A stretch of 64,000 bases of DNA. Source: Morchella semilibera (taxonomy: Eukaryota > Ascomycota > Pezizomycetes > Pezizales > Morchellaceae). This document shows positions 11,126 to 21,459 of the stretch, piece after piece (the stretch's first letter is position 1; the number at the start of each line of letters is the position of its first letter). Under the pieces are notes generated by a model. The model was not told the origin of the DNA. It saw only the letters and a list, made by a program, of their open reading frames with translations, and ran no database searches. The translations under genes were made by a program, and so were the position numbers. Location of the stretch: NCBI GenBank assembly GCA_009192285.1, contig WBVU01000008.1:1250370-1314369 (forward strand), given 5' to 3'.

Positions 11126-11777
11126 TGCTTATTGTGGGGCGTGTGGCGTGTTGCGGGAGGAAGTTGGGAGGGCTAGGGCTAGGTGAGATTATCTATGCCA
11201 AGACTCCGCCCAAGCTCACGACATCTGTTTAAAGTCGTTATCAATCTATACTTATTAGTGCTTGTTCAACTGTCACAGGGCGAGGAAATATTTCCATTCA
11301 ATCCCGTCACGCGCTGCATCGCCAAACTTCCCTAGGTCTTTAATCTTGGATTTTTTTTTTTGTTTACACTAATTGTATTTTAATCTTGGATTGGGACTTG
11401 TGAGACTCGAGCACGATATAGTTAACAATTAAACTATGAAAGGGGAATTAAAGCTGGGAACAAAAGCGCAACCTCCTTATCAAATCATGTAGTAAAGAGC
11501 TTTGAGGAGGAATCACCTTACAGGTAACCCTAACCCTAGTCCCCAGAGCCTGAATTCCTCTATTACACAATTACGAAACATTTATCCCCACCATTACACC
11601 GCCCCCCCTACCAAACACTCCCGATACACTTGGGGCCGCTACCGTTCCGATCCGCTTCCCTTCTTCCTTGCTCAATACTCATGAACCCAGTCACCCCCAC
11701 CAGCTGATAATTAAATACTAATCTCTCCGCAATTCTACCGTAGGGCCAGTGTGGACTCTGGACCGCCATACCCGCGC

Positions 11778-12290
11778 TTAAGCACCAAAGCTTAGCAACA
11801 GCGCCTCGATCTCCTTGTCGCCCCTGACCCGCGCAATCAACGTTGCTCTCTCCCTAACAGGCTTGAAGGTACGTCGAACTATGTCTGTCTCCTCAACGAG
11901 CGCCCTTGCGGCTTTGACATCCCCACCGCGTACGGCTCTTAAGAGCGACGTTGAGGCAATGACTCCCCCTTCGCCGGCACCCGCACCATCTTCCAAAGCC
12001 ACGCATGTAGTTTCATGGTACCCCGGGAGGGCGAGTTGGTGCAGGATCATATCGGGGAGGAGAGCGCCGAGATCAAAACAGCGCCGCATATGACCAGCCT
12101 GGTTGGATAGTGTTGCCCAAAGCGACATGTTTTCGGCATTTAGTACAAATAGCTTATCTAGTGGCGAAGCAAGGAGGTGGTGGAGGAAGTGGCAGGTACG
12201 GGAGAGCTTTGAGAGGGCGGGGCCTGCGAGGTGCTGTGCGATTGATAGGAGGAGCTCGGCGGGCAGGGTCAGGAGTTTGAAGGACGGCAT
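11778..12290 (-). CDS. F-box/ankyrin protein, family member 5
   Basis: 170 aa from the Met at 12290. A longer frame reaches 12380, but the extra 30 residues have no family counterpart. The F-box is at about residues 6-50 (LTLPAELLLSIAQHLAG, LSKLSRTCHFLHHLL), followed by NAENMSLWATLSNQ. A weak ankyrin repeat is at about 118-142 (LLRAVRGGDVKAARALVEE), preceded by a Gly/Ala-rich loop. An upstream TATA-like run and a MITE lie within 280 bp of the start. Confidence 0.75.
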   Translation of the reverse strand: MPSFKLLTLPAELLLSIAQHLAGPALSKLSRTCHFLHHLLASPLDKLFVLNAENMSLWATLSNQAGHMRRCFDLGALLPDMILHQLALPGYHETTCVALEDGAGAGEGGVIASTSLLRAVRGGDVKAARALVEETDIVRRTFKPVRERATLIARVRGDKEIEALLLSFGA

Positions 12291-12424
12291 TGTGTGAATA
12301 TTGAGGGGTGAGGTAGTGAGTGATACCTGTTTATTTATGAGTCTTGCCGCACTCGCTGAGGTATAACCAGATCGTACCACCTTGTTGGTTGGGAGGGTTC
12401 GCTGCGCCTCCGCGGGGGTACCCC

Positions 12425-12432
12425 ATATATAG
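12425..12432 (-). promoter_or_regulatory. Candidate TATA element for the F-box gene at 12290
   Basis: A TATATAT run about 135 bp upstream of the chosen ATG on the minus strand, at the edge of a MITE (12436-12568). It is supported only by motif and position. Confidence 0.25.
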
Positions 12433-12435
12433 TCC

Positions 12436-12568
12436 GTCAGTAAAATGCTAAACCCCCAGGGAAAGTAAATTTGTGGGCTTACTAACCGATCTTGTGATCT
12501 CTCTTATCAAATAATAGATCTCCCGTACAAATTTGATTTCTCTATTATAGGGGTCAGCATCAACTGAC
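12436..12568. mobile_element. MITE with GTCAGT...ACTGAC ends (copy 1)
   Basis: The left end is GTCAGTAAAATGCT and the right end is GGGGTCAGCATCAACTGAC, which are inverted repeats. The interior matches a second copy at 22060-22186 (shared AGGAAA/AGGGAAAGTAAA, CTAACMGATCTTGT.ATCTC, CTCTATTATAGGGGTCAGCAT). About 130 bp with no coding capacity. It lies directly upstream of an F-box gene. Confidence 0.8.
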
Positions 12569-13088
12569 CATGGGGTAAAACCCGGGAATACAAGTTTTGG
12601 TGTAGCGTATCCCTGGAATACCGCGGTCTAGCTACACTACATCATAAACACTTACTCCTCACCCATCCATATCATTTGTGTGGGTAGTATTGTGAGTTGG
12701 AAGGATTATTTATACCTATATTATAAGATCTTCCTGAGCTCGTTAACTCTTCTGATCCACACTGGTTCTTGACACTCCCGTGCACCTAATAGTCGGCTTG
12801 ATTAGTTCGAAAGAGTATAACATGCACTGTAGGTGAAGCTATTAAGGTACATACTCCTTTGAACATTTGGGCACTGGACATGTAAAGGTTTAAATATACA
12901 TGCATTATTTGTTCGTAATGATAACTGCAATACCTGTGGTTATTTAATTAAATAGCAGCTAAATCAGACTCGGCTACTAGCGAACATCGTCGCTAACTAG
13001 CAATAAAGTACATTCCCCCTGTGCCCCGCTAGTCCCACCGCCATGATTAACTCTGTATCCCAGCACCTCGTCTCCACGCGCGCACCTG
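12569..13088. other. Intergenic, nothing recognised
   Basis: AT-rich sequence between a MITE and an F-box pseudogene. No motif, repeat or open frame of note was seen. Confidence 0.4.
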
Positions 13089-13480
13089 TCAGGAGGAGCA
13101 TACGAGCAATACCAATCCTATTGTGTCCCACAGCCCCAAAGAGAGCGGTGAGGCGATCTTTGGCATGATACCGTACTCAAGGAGCACGCGGACTACCTCT
13201 GTGGAACCATCCTTGGCTAACCAGGTGGTGAGTCCGAGATCTGGAAGAGGGGTACCAAGTTCCAGGCAGCGCTCGACAGGGATATGTCTTCGAGGATAGC
13301 CCACTCAAGGATGTCAGGCGCTTCGGGCTCAAACCCCTCGTCAAGTACTGGGTAGGGCAGGTGGTGGGGAGATCGGCAGGTACGGGAGAAGACAGAGACG
13401 CTGGGGGTGGGGAGATGATGGGCGATGAGGACCAAAATCATGGGAAGGGCGGGGCCGGAGGGACTGGGGGTGTTGCTGGT
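13089..13480 (-). pseudogene. F-box/ankyrin pseudogene (member 6)
   Basis: Two overlapping minus-strand frames carry the family sequence in order. The upstream frame has LPMILVLIAHHLPTPS, FSRTCRSPHHLPYPVL and EAPDILEWAI (F-box and linker). The other frame has ERCLELGTPLPDLGL and STEVVRVLLEYGI (ankyrin part). The switch between frames lies near 13285, consistent with a single indel. No start codon is placed as in the intact paralogues. It is either a decayed copy or an indel error. Confidence 0.7.
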
Positions 13481-14450
13481 ATAAAATAATAGTGGGGGGG
13501 CTTGTGTAACGGGCGATACTCCTAGGGTACTTCAAAAACATGAAATCACGAGCAGAATAGTAAATCTACTTGATTGGTCGTTTGAAACTTTTTTCACTTA
13601 AATCGTTACATGAATGAAATGAATGTCTAGCGGTTTGGTTTGATCGTCCTGATTTCCTGTTTCTACCTCACCGGCTTTGACCCGAGAGCAAGGGGAGGAT
13701 CTAGACCAGTGATGCTTACTCTCGACCCCGGTTGTAGGCGCGGAGGATGTTTGGTGGATATACAATAGACTTCCGAGCGAACCCAGCCTCCTATGACGAT
13801 CGATAACCTCTGATGCTATCCACTAACTACTGCTCGTGCAATTGTGTAAGAGCGGTGTCAGATCTTACTATCTCCCAACGAAAAATCCTCATTTAACCAA
13901 ATTTAAGCTACAGCAAGATTTCGAATCCATAGAATGCCCACTATACCAGCCCGGCGGTCCGTCGGAAAATATATTATCCACTTATCTGCTCTTCCGCCTC
14001 CCATATTCTTCCCGAAGTACCGATCGGACGGAACTGTTCTTCACACATCCACCTCCTCCGAGCGAGCGCCCGTCAACACCATACATTCAAGCATGACCGC
14101 AACACTACAAAGAATAGCTCCTCTGTCGAACAACCCCCTGTACATTTACTCTAAAGAGCCAAAGCTGATTAACAGCACTTATCTTACTACCCATGGCGCA
14201 CGCTTCACATTTTCGGGGCTTCACCCGGCCCCCTATGTCCACCTCTACTCCCGACCCTGCCAAAAATTGCTTTCCGGTATCGAGTGGCCTATGAAGTGTT
14301 GTAGTTCCGGGGGGTTCCAGGTAACTGGCAGTAGGACTATATATAGTCTACCTAAGTTTAAGTCCGCACCGCTAGTTTGTAGGCGGTTCAGAATGCGTCC
14401 TAATCAAGGACTGATGAGGGCCATAAAAGGGCAAAGTAGAGATCTAACTT
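13481..14450. other. Intergenic region with an unsupported plus-strand ORF
   Basis: A 172-aa frame at 13934-14452 shows no domain and no family likeness, and is probably chance. Nothing else was recognised. Confidence 0.3.
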
Positions 14451-14540
14451 AGGGGCAAGGGTGGGGGCGAAGGGAGTGGCAGGTTCGGGAAGGTTTGGAC
14501 GGTGCATGTGTGGGCAGTCATTCCAGGAGGAGGGTCATGG
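14451..14540 (-). pseudogene. F-box N-terminal fragment (relic)
   Basis: The minus strand reads MTLLLE, stop, LPTHAPSKPSRTCHSLRPHP. This keeps the diagnostic LLLE, LP and SRTCHSL positions of the family F-box, but with a stop and no continuation. It is probably an old, truncated copy. Confidence 0.5.
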
Positions 14541-14719
14541 ACTGGGGGCTGTTGTAAACGCTATTTATGTGATTTTGTTCGTATAGGACGGGGGTGGGTG
14601 GGTGGGTGGTAGATGGAAAAATACCGTGGGTAAGCTGATTGAACGCTCTCGCTGCTGCTGGGGCGTGTTCAACATGAAGATAGTCATTGGTATAAAGTAG
14701 AGCACAACGTACCTCCCGT

Positions 14720-15170
14720 CGCCCTCTCCCCCCCCCCCCCCCCTTCTCCCCGCGACCTCCACCACCGACAACGCCCCGTTCAAGACCGCACCCGCCTCCA
14801 TCAGCATCCAACCATTGCTAGGGTGTCTGTACTCACCGGCTGTATCGATGGCGCTGTTCTCGGCAGACTATAGGTAGTGCCGCTAGGATGATCAACAAGG
14901 CCTTGGTGGAGTAGTATATGGGTGATGTCGGTGCGGCTGTAGAGACGCGCTGAATGGAGCATGCTGCAAAGATCGATGTCGGGGCATATGGATAGCGCGC
15001 GGAAGTGGATGGTGGGCTCGCTTCGTCGTGCGGCATTCAGGGCAAGCATGTGGGCATGAGTGATAAAGAGATCGAGGAGGGGGGTAGGGTGAGTGGGTTG
15101 TGTAGATCTCGGTAGGTAGTAAGCGGGCGGAGAGAGTTTGGAGTGGGAGGTGTAAGCTAATCCCTAGAGA
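14720..15170 (-). pseudogene. F-box/ankyrin pseudogene interrupted by a poly-G tract (member 7)
   Basis: Minus-strand fragments follow the family order: LPRSTQ...TPLLDLFITHAHMLAL (end of F-box and linker), EPTIHFRALSICPDIDL, RTDITHILLHQGLVD (ankyrin 1). After a frame change comes MLMEAGAVLNGALSVVEVAG (compare LLLDAGASVALGCPHPVEVA in the member at 17335). The frame change falls between about 14810 and 14850. A 16-base C-run on the plus strand (14728-14743) sits where the C-terminus should continue. The N-terminal LPLEL motif is lost. Confidence 0.65.
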
Positions 15171-16200
15171 ACAAAGGGGAGGAGCGCGAGTATGGGGGGG
15201 GGGGGTGGCGGAGGTTTAGCGTAGACCCTTGCGATCCGGGTTTTGGGCTGTTGCGACTTTGCGTAACAGAGGAGATGCGGGGTTCGTGGGAGTACGCGAC
15301 TACATACACACAAAAACCGCCAAGACTACTCCGTATGGCATGTAATGGAACTTAGAAACTCTATGAAATTGCGAGTATAGACCTACATGCATAGTAGCTA
15401 ATTTTGATGGTACGAGTACATATAATAATCTCCTCCAAAGGCTCCCCGGGCGCTCCCCTTGCTAGTTCACCCACTTTAACTCTTCCACTACCAGGTCCCG
15501 TAGATATATTCCCCCCGCATAGGTCATACACGCCTGCGTTCATGATCTTGCGACCGCGAGATTCCCCCGATCGACAGCATTCCAGATTGGGGCAGGTCCG
15601 TATTCCATGACAGGGTTGATGGCGCGATCCTATAGCAAGATGCGTAAGATTTCGATAGCGGGTAAAGTGTATGTTACAAGGGTATAAGTAGTTAATGGAG
15701 AACGGCGGGAGAGGGCAAACAGGGCATAGGTGGGGGATATGTTATGCGATGAGCTGGAAGAGCTCAAGGAATCGATGTGGCCATGCAAGCCCGGACGGCC
15801 GATCTGCATCAGTTTGTGAAGTATGAAACATTGAAATGATTAGCCTGGACGTTGATGAGTAATCTTGAATCGGTCGCTTGTCAGTGATCTCCTGGTGGAG
15901 CTTTGACCTTTGTGTATTTAGCTATGTAGCTTCCGATGATATTACCTATCTCCGGTACTATTTCAAGTTTCTTTCGACCTTGCTCGATGTGTCTGAGAGT
16001 TGCTGCGAGCTCTTTGCAAACAATGGGTTCAAGGGGGTTATAACCAATTATATAAACTATCCTACAAGCTATTCTACACCCACTACCGCCTCCCCACAAC
16101 CCACGAATACACCACACACACACCCAGCGCCAACCCCACCCCCTCCCGCCTCCATCCCCCCACCAACCCACCACCCCACCACCCCACCACCACAATCGCA
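15171..16200. other. Intergenic region, no supported gene
   Basis: Contains a 12-G run (15194-15205) and a simple C/A-rich stretch (about 16075-16200) whose long frames are compositional. No domain was seen. Confidence 0.35.
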
Positions 16201-16201
16201 C

Positions 16202-16246
16202 CACAGTCTCATTTCGCTAAGAGTACAATGTAATATATTAATAAAT
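16202..16246 (-). repeat. Shared repeat tail, partner at 63214-63257
   Basis: CACAGTCTCATTTCGC followed by AAGAG, TTAATGTAAT-like and ATAAATA sequence matches 63214-63257 with few changes. At the second site this tail follows a tRNA-like segment, so both may be 3' ends of one SINE-type family. The segment upstream of this copy is not tRNA-like. Confidence 0.45.
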
Positions 16247-16610
16247 ACAAAGGTTCCGGAACCCTTCTTCCTTCCCTTCTTCCTTCCCTTCGTAGGGACC
16301 TGGTGGATCGTTCTTTTCCTCTTCCAGAAGGGCTGTGCGGTTACCGGGGGGTGGCGATCAGCCCCTGGTAGGATATGGGTACTATTAAAGCTCTGTATAT
16401 TTTCCATGTTTTCGATATACGTTGGTTGATGGGGTTGGGAGGCCGTCACTTCCACAGCCCGTGAGTCCTCGCCCTAATTATAAGAGATGTCAGTGAAGTT
16501 TGTTGATGGCGGAAGTGAGCCCACGTGCTGGACGGGACCACCTCCGCGACAGAAGGTCACTCGGACACCCCACCCCACCCCAACCGCATGCAAGAGCATC
16601 TAGCCTTAAG

Positions 16611-16836
16611 CAGCAGAATGGCCGCAGCCATCTGCGCACCGTCGAGAAACGCGTTTCGCAGCGGGATCGCCCAGCCTTGAACAACGTGCAACAGAGTGGC
16701 CGCAAACACCTGCGCCTCGGGCGGGAGGTAAGGGCCCCTCCCTCCCCCACGAGTTGGTTCAGGTGGACTTGGACAGCAGAATGGCCGCAGCCATCTGTCC
16801 TCAGTTCCGCTGAGAAACGCGTTTCGCAGCCGGATC
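16611..16836. repeat. Direct repeats around a GAAACGCGTTTC palindrome
   Basis: Two copies of about 60 bp (16611-16669 and 16774-16836) share AGCAGAATGGCCGCAGCCAT and GAGAAACGCGTTTCGCAGC. A third, partial copy (ACAGAGTGGCCGCAAACACC) is at about 16690-16712. Each full copy contains the 12-bp palindrome GAAACGCGTTTC. The surrounding long frames on both strands arise from this GC-rich repeat and are not called as genes. Confidence 0.7.
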
Positions 16837-17334
16837 GGCGAGAGGGTTTGCATGCCTGTGGTTGAGGGGGTAGGTGTCTGGCTTGAAAGAAAAGAGTGAA
16901 TGCGAGGGCCAGGTACTCACAGATGTACTGAATTTGTTGAGTAGTTTTCGCGCTGTTTGCTGTTCGATCGGCCCTCGCTTGTCTTCGTTCGTGGTGGGTA
17001 GTTAGGCTCCGTATCCTCATGTTGGGCACTTCATGTATCTCCTGCCTTCTTGTATCTTATAAAATCTAAAATCTCCCATTGGCCCCTCTTGCGATCGTCG
17101 AAGTACCTGTCAATCTGCGGGTTGGTTTGGTTGTGGGGTGACTCCGGACATGGCGTTGCGGCGAAGAGTGAAGGAAGAAGGGAGGGGTTTATATCCTATG
17201 TGTAGTCATCCACCCAGCCACCACCCAAGTGCTAAGCTTTCGGTAAATAATGACATGTCACATTTTCGGAACGATAGCACCAGCACCTGAAGATGGGCTT
17301 AATTTAATATTTGCTTACAAGCTACAAGTACTAT

Positions 17335-17916
17335 TTATTCCAGTATCGACAGTCCGGTGACTGAAGCTTTTTGCCTACCAAATTTCTCCAAGAGGCGTAC
17401 CATCTCCCCCTTCCCCGCGCCCCTTTGCAGCCGTCTTGCAACTTCCACAGGGTGCGGGCATCCCAGCGCCACACTCGCGCCCGCGTCCAGCAGCAACCTG
17501 ACAACCTCCATGTTCTCCGAATAGACCGCTGCCAGCAGCGGAGTCGGCTCAGACTGTTTCTCCCACTGCCCCTTTCTGTAAGAGTTTGGATCCACAACGC
17601 GATGCTGTAGCAGTAGGCGGACGGTGTCGGTAAAGCCCCACGTGATCAGATCCGTCAGCAGTCCCAGATCATGGATGAAGAAGCCGGGGGGGCAGAACGA
17701 GAGGGCTCGCTGCAGGAGACTAGGGTGTGGCCGGCGCCGTAGGTACAGGCACACGATGGAGGGGGCGCGGGCGGCAAGGTGGATGTTGAGCTGCGGGGTT
17801 AGGATATGGTGGAGGATATGGCATGTGCGGGAGAAGGCTAATAGGGCCTGGATACCGAGCTGTTTGGCGATGAGGTAGAGGAGCTCGAGCGGGAGGTCCG
17901 GAATTAAGGTGGGCAT
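17335..17916 (-). CDS. F-box/ankyrin protein, family member 8
   Basis: 193 aa, single exon, one of the best preserved copies. The F-box is at about residues 6-50 (IPDLPLELLYLIAKQLG, LAFSRTCHILHHILTPQL). Ankyrin 1 is at about 82-112 (LLTDLITWGFTDTVRLLLQH) and ankyrin 2 at about 123-165 (TPLLAAVYSENMEVVRLLLD, then AGASVALG). It is closely related to the next gene (18104-18712), with the same domain spacing, so the two look like a recent tandem duplication on one strand. Role as an SCF substrate adaptor is inferred from domain order. Confidence 0.82.
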   Translation of the reverse strand: MPTLIPDLPLELLYLIAKQLGIQALLAFSRTCHILHHILTPQLNIHLAARAPSIVCLYLRRRPHPSLLQRALSFCPPGFFIHDLGLLTDLITWGFTDTVRLLLQHRVVDPNSYRKGQWEKQSEPTPLLAAVYSENMEVVRLLLDAGASVALGCPHPVEVARRLQRGAGKGEMVRLLEKFGRQKASVTGLSILE

Positions 17917-18103
17917 GGGAGGTTATAATTGTTGTAGAGATCGATACATGAGAGGGGGGGGGGGGGAGGGAGTTGATCAAGCTTGACTACAGGAGCATGT
18001 GCAGTATTATTCCCCGCGGCCTGAAGACTTGGAGGGTCATTTCTGGTGACTAATCATCTCCGAGCCACGCACCAACTCTCACCGTAGATATTACACCGGG
18101 AAT
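17917..18103. other. Short spacer with a 13-G tract
   Basis: A run of 13 G at 17954-17966, 38 bp upstream of the start of the F-box gene on the minus strand. No other feature was seen. Confidence 0.4.
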
Positions 18104-18712
18104 TCAAGATGTACGTGCTAATTCTCTATCTATTAAAAAATTGATACCAAATTCATCATTCTGGTCCCCCAAGCTCTCAAGCCATTTATTCCCCGGCCTT
18201 GCATTCTTCAGCAGCCCCATCATCTCCCCGTCATGCCGCCTCTCCAACCGCCACACCACCTCCGCGGGCGCCGGATTACCCAATCCCACACTTGCCCCCG
18301 CGTCGAGCAGTAGTTTTATCACCTCCAGGTTCCGCGCATACACGGCTGTCAGCAGCGGCCTGACCCTGCCCGGACAGCCACCGCCTTCAGGGTCAACCAT
18401 ACGATTTCGAAGAAGTACTCGGACGATCTCGATGTCTCCTGCTGAGATGAGGCGGCTGAGGAGACCGTCCTGGTGCGACTTGGAAATAACGTATCTGCGG
18501 GGGAGGTGGGGGAGGGCGAGCTGGAGAAGGTCGAGGCGGTGGTTGCGTGCAGCCCAGGGGACGACGGTGGCGGCGAGGTTGGGGACGTGGGAGTGGAGAA
18601 GGGGGGTGAGGAGGTGGTGGAGAGAGTGGCAGCTCCGGGAGAGGGCGAGGAGGGGGAGAATGTCAAGGTAGTCAGCTATGAGGAGGAGGAGTTCGAGTGG
18701 GAGAGTGGGCAT
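18104..18712 (-). CDS. F-box/ankyrin protein, family member 9
   Basis: 202 aa, single exon. The F-box is at about residues 2-46 (LPLELLLLIADYLDILP, LALSRSCHSLHHLLTPLL). Ankyrin 1 is at about 85-110 (LLSRLISAGDIEIVRVLLRN) and ankyrin 2 at about 120-160 (VRPLLTAVYARNLEVIKLLL, DAGASVGLGNPAP). The C-terminal tail (about 180-202) differs from its neighbour at 17335. The tandem pair shares order, strand and spacing, with variation concentrated after the second ankyrin repeat. Confidence 0.82.
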   Translation of the reverse strand: MPTLPLELLLLIADYLDILPLLALSRSCHSLHHLLTPLLHSHVPNLAATVVPWAARNHRLDLLQLALPHLPRRYVISKSHQDGLLSRLISAGDIEIVRVLLRNRMVDPEGGGCPGRVRPLLTAVYARNLEVIKLLLDAGASVGLGNPAPAEVVWRLERRHDGEMMGLLKNARPGNKWLESLGDQNDEFGINFLIDRELARTS

Positions 18713-19215
18713 AGCTGGGTGGAGGGGGGTGGTTGTGGGCAGGTGGTGGGTAGTGAGCTCGAGAGCGCTTGCTGACGGAGATCCGTGGGGTGAGGAGAGC
18801 TAGAGTGGTTACTAAGCCTTATCGACTATCGTTGATAAGCTTTTTTTGACAGCTGGGTCTAAATGCCAAGATATCGTATTCAGCTTGACCCCTACAAGTA
18901 CAAGTACTAAGTACAATAAACCACCATGAAATAGCGGAACTCTTCATTAGAAGATCCATTATATACTTGTAACATCAATTGCCTCAAGCCCTTGAACTAC
19001 ATCTCCCTGTCGGCACAAACCCCCGGGCATGCATTTCAGCCACATTCTAACCCCCGAATCTTATTTATACTTCTTCAACTATTTCATCCATCTATGTAGG
19101 TAACCAATCCAGGTCAAACAATATTTTCCTGACAGGAAGGTACCGGCGACTAGCGCCCCTAAAAGTGGTGCACACTCGTGACCAGCCTTCAGCGGGATAA
19201 ACCAGTCAACACAGG
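18713..19215. other. Intergenic, nothing recognised
   Basis: A small hairpin (CTTATCGAC...GTTGATAAG) near 18817-18838. The rest has no gene or repeat that I can support. Confidence 0.35.
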
Positions 19216-19803
19216 TTAGAGATTCCCCACTAGATGGGACCATTGTTCTAATCCCCTTTTCCCCTGGTTGTAGATGAAATAACTTGATACCCTCTCAACA
19301 ACCCTACCATCCCCCCCCGCCCCCCCAAGACTCAATGCCAATGCCAGCGGATTATTTGGCCCTTCCGGCCAGTCAACCCTAGCTCCCCGGTCTAAAAGCA
19401 CCCTTAAAACCCCAGTACGGCTTTCCTTAACCGCTATCGCTAGAGGCGTCAACCCGCTTTCACCCATAGTGTTCGGAGTGGCACCCCGGTCCTCCAGTAG
19501 AAGGTCGGGTAGTGACTCGCTGCCTTGTTCAGAGGCTTGTGGTACCAAGGAGGAGGCCGTTTGGGGATGGCGGCGGGCTCGGGGTTGCAGACGTAGCCAT
19601 TGGTATGGGGCCGCACGTCGGAAGAAGCGGTCGACGAGGACGGGAGTGAGGGGATCGTGGAAACCGTGGTTGGTGCGGGGGAGGCGGAGAGCTCTCCCGC
19701 GGGGAGGTGGGGGTCGATTTTGTGCAGGGGTTCGGTGGGGAGGGTGGGAAAAATGTTGGGCGTCGTTGGTTAGAGAGATGAGGGCTGTTGTTTCCTGAGG
19801 CAA
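19216..19803 (-). pseudogene. F-box/ankyrin copy with a frameshift in the F-box (member 10)
   Basis: The open frame (195 aa) has a good C-terminal half: PLTPVLVDRFFRRAAPYQWL (linker), LTPLAIAVKESRTGVLRVLL and DRGARVDW (ankyrin). Its N-terminus is not F-box-like. The missing half, EPLHKIDPHLPAGELSA, is found in another minus-strand frame at about 19670-19740, immediately before the PRTN-GFHDPLTPV sequence. One indel near 19670 therefore splits the F-box. The copy is a young pseudogene or contains a sequencing error. Confidence 0.65.
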
Positions 19804-20829
19804 AGTGCGGGGGTGCTGCGCTGTGGCGGTGTTGTGTAGCGTAGCTAGTGATTAGCGATTGGCGCTTGTCCGAAAGGGTAATCGGTTGATTGATATTGTC
19901 GGGTCACAGAATAACTACACACCCGTTAAATTAAGTTTTTCATATTACAAGTAAAAATAACAATTCTATAGCTCACTAGCATTATGGGAATAGAACAATC
20001 TTTTCCATATCTATTGGATACGTTGTTGAAATATACCACCCCGTGGAGTCGGAGCTGTGGTTAGGTGCGCAGCTATTTTTGTAACCCGACAATGCTTCAT
20101 ACGTATACATGAGCATCATGTCACGAAGAAGGCGCATTATACTTACATTTGACTTACCCTGACCTCTTAGTAGGTTTTATGTAAAACATAGTTCTAGTTT
20201 AGGAGAGGATAAGTATGACCATCAGGGGCCAAAAAGAGAAAGGCCCCTAAGGTGACCAGTAATCCCTCCATAATGTAAATCAGCTGGTGAAAACAATGCA
20301 TACACAGTTCATTTCCTTATAGAACCCCCCGGCGGCCGAGACAACCCGGCCATCAACTCACGGGAGTGGATAACTAAGTATCTGCGATACCTGTTGTCAA
20401 AAATAGGATGCGCCAGGATCCAACAAACTAACCCAGCTCCACCACTAATGAACCCAATGCAAGACACTCATGCATCCGGAATCCCTAGTATCTCGTTATT
20501 ACCATCTACTTTATTTTGTCTATATTGGTTGTGTACGTGATGTTTGTTGCGTTGAAGGTTTTTTTTGACATCTCGCAACATGAGCATATACATACAAGTG
20601 CAGTGCGGCCTCCGGCCGCCCGCTCTCGTCAGTAAATGAGATACCCATTCCGACTTTGATATCTATTTGTTTGTCCACATAGATTTTATTTTAGCTAAAG
20701 AAAGCTAGGAGAGGAGTAACTATTACAACGAGGAAGCTTATACTATTTAGAAGATATCCACCTATGAATGTATAGTTGTAATTGACGCACCCTGATCCTC
20801 AATCTTACGAACTACCTCAATCTTGCGAA
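19804..20829. other. Intergenic, nothing recognised
   Basis: AT-rich, with no recognisable repeat, RNA gene or domain. Confidence 0.35.
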
Positions 20830-21459
20830 CTACCCGGCATAGTGAAGCCACTCTGCAAGTCTCTTCTCTTCAATCTCACAATACCTAATACCTCCCCACC
20901 TACTCAATAGCGCCACCATCATCCCCGCATTCTGACCTGGGCAGTAGTCCAGCGCCGCATCCATTGGCGTTAGCGGACTCCTCCAGTAACAATTAGACAC
21001 CCCGTTCACATCTGCCCCCGCCTCTAGCAGCATCCGAGTAATCTCGACATGCCCGCCCGCAACACATTTGACCAATGGCGCGGCACGCGGATGTATAAAC
21101 AGGCCCCTCCCCTCCTCCCATGGACGTTGTGAGTTGGCTGCATGCGCCAAGAAAATGCGCACGACATCGGTGAGTCCTTTCACCACGGCATAGGTGAAGA
21201 CATCGTAGGAGCGGGGACCGGGAGAAGGGATGGGGATGCCGAGCGCGAGGGCGCGGGAGAGAATGTAGGGGCGGTTTTGGTAGACGGACTGTACGAGGAT
21301 GCGATCGGCGTCCTTGGAGAAAATTCGGTTGAGGAGGGGGTTGAGGAGGGTGTTGAAGGTGGAACAGCTGAGGGCGAGGTTTGCAAGCGAGCGAGGAGGT
21401 AGGTACTCAGAAACCTCGAGGAGGAGCTCGCGCGGAAGTGCTAGCAGGTTGTGAGACAT
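20830..21459 (-). CDS. F-box protein with three ankyrin repeats, family member 11
   Basis: 209 aa from the Met at 21459. A longer frame to 21639 adds 60 residues absent from all paralogues and is not preferred. The F-box is at about residues 5-50 (LLALPRELLLEVSEYLP, LALSCSTFNTLLNPLL). Ankyrin 1 is at about 85-115 (YAVVKGLTDVVRIFLAH), ankyrin 2 at about 124-154 (PLVKCVAGGHVEITRMLLEA then GADVNG) and a weak third at about 162-190. This is the longest and most complete member in the window and may be close to the ancestral form. Confidence 0.82.
   Translation of the reverse strand: MSHNLLALPRELLLEVSEYLPPRSLANLALSCSTFNTLLNPLLNRIFSKDADRILVQSVYQNRPYILSRALALGIPIPSPGPRSYDVFTYAVVKGLTDVVRIFLAHAANSQRPWEEGRGLFIHPRAAPLVKCVAGGHVEITRMLLEAGADVNGVSNCYWRSPLTPMDAALDYCPGQNAGMMVALLSRWGGIRYCEIEEKRLAEWLHYAG

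Noticed and set aside
13934-14452. 172-aa plus-strand ORF
   Set aside because: No family likeness, and it overlaps the edge of an F-box relic on the other strand. Probably chance.
16069-17029. Several 100-180 aa ORFs on both strands
   Set aside because: They arise from C/A-rich simple sequence and from the GC-rich direct repeat.
18141-18775. Plus-strand ORFs antisense to the F-box gene at 18104
   Set aside because: The GC-rich coding strand leaves the opposite strand open; no domain is present.
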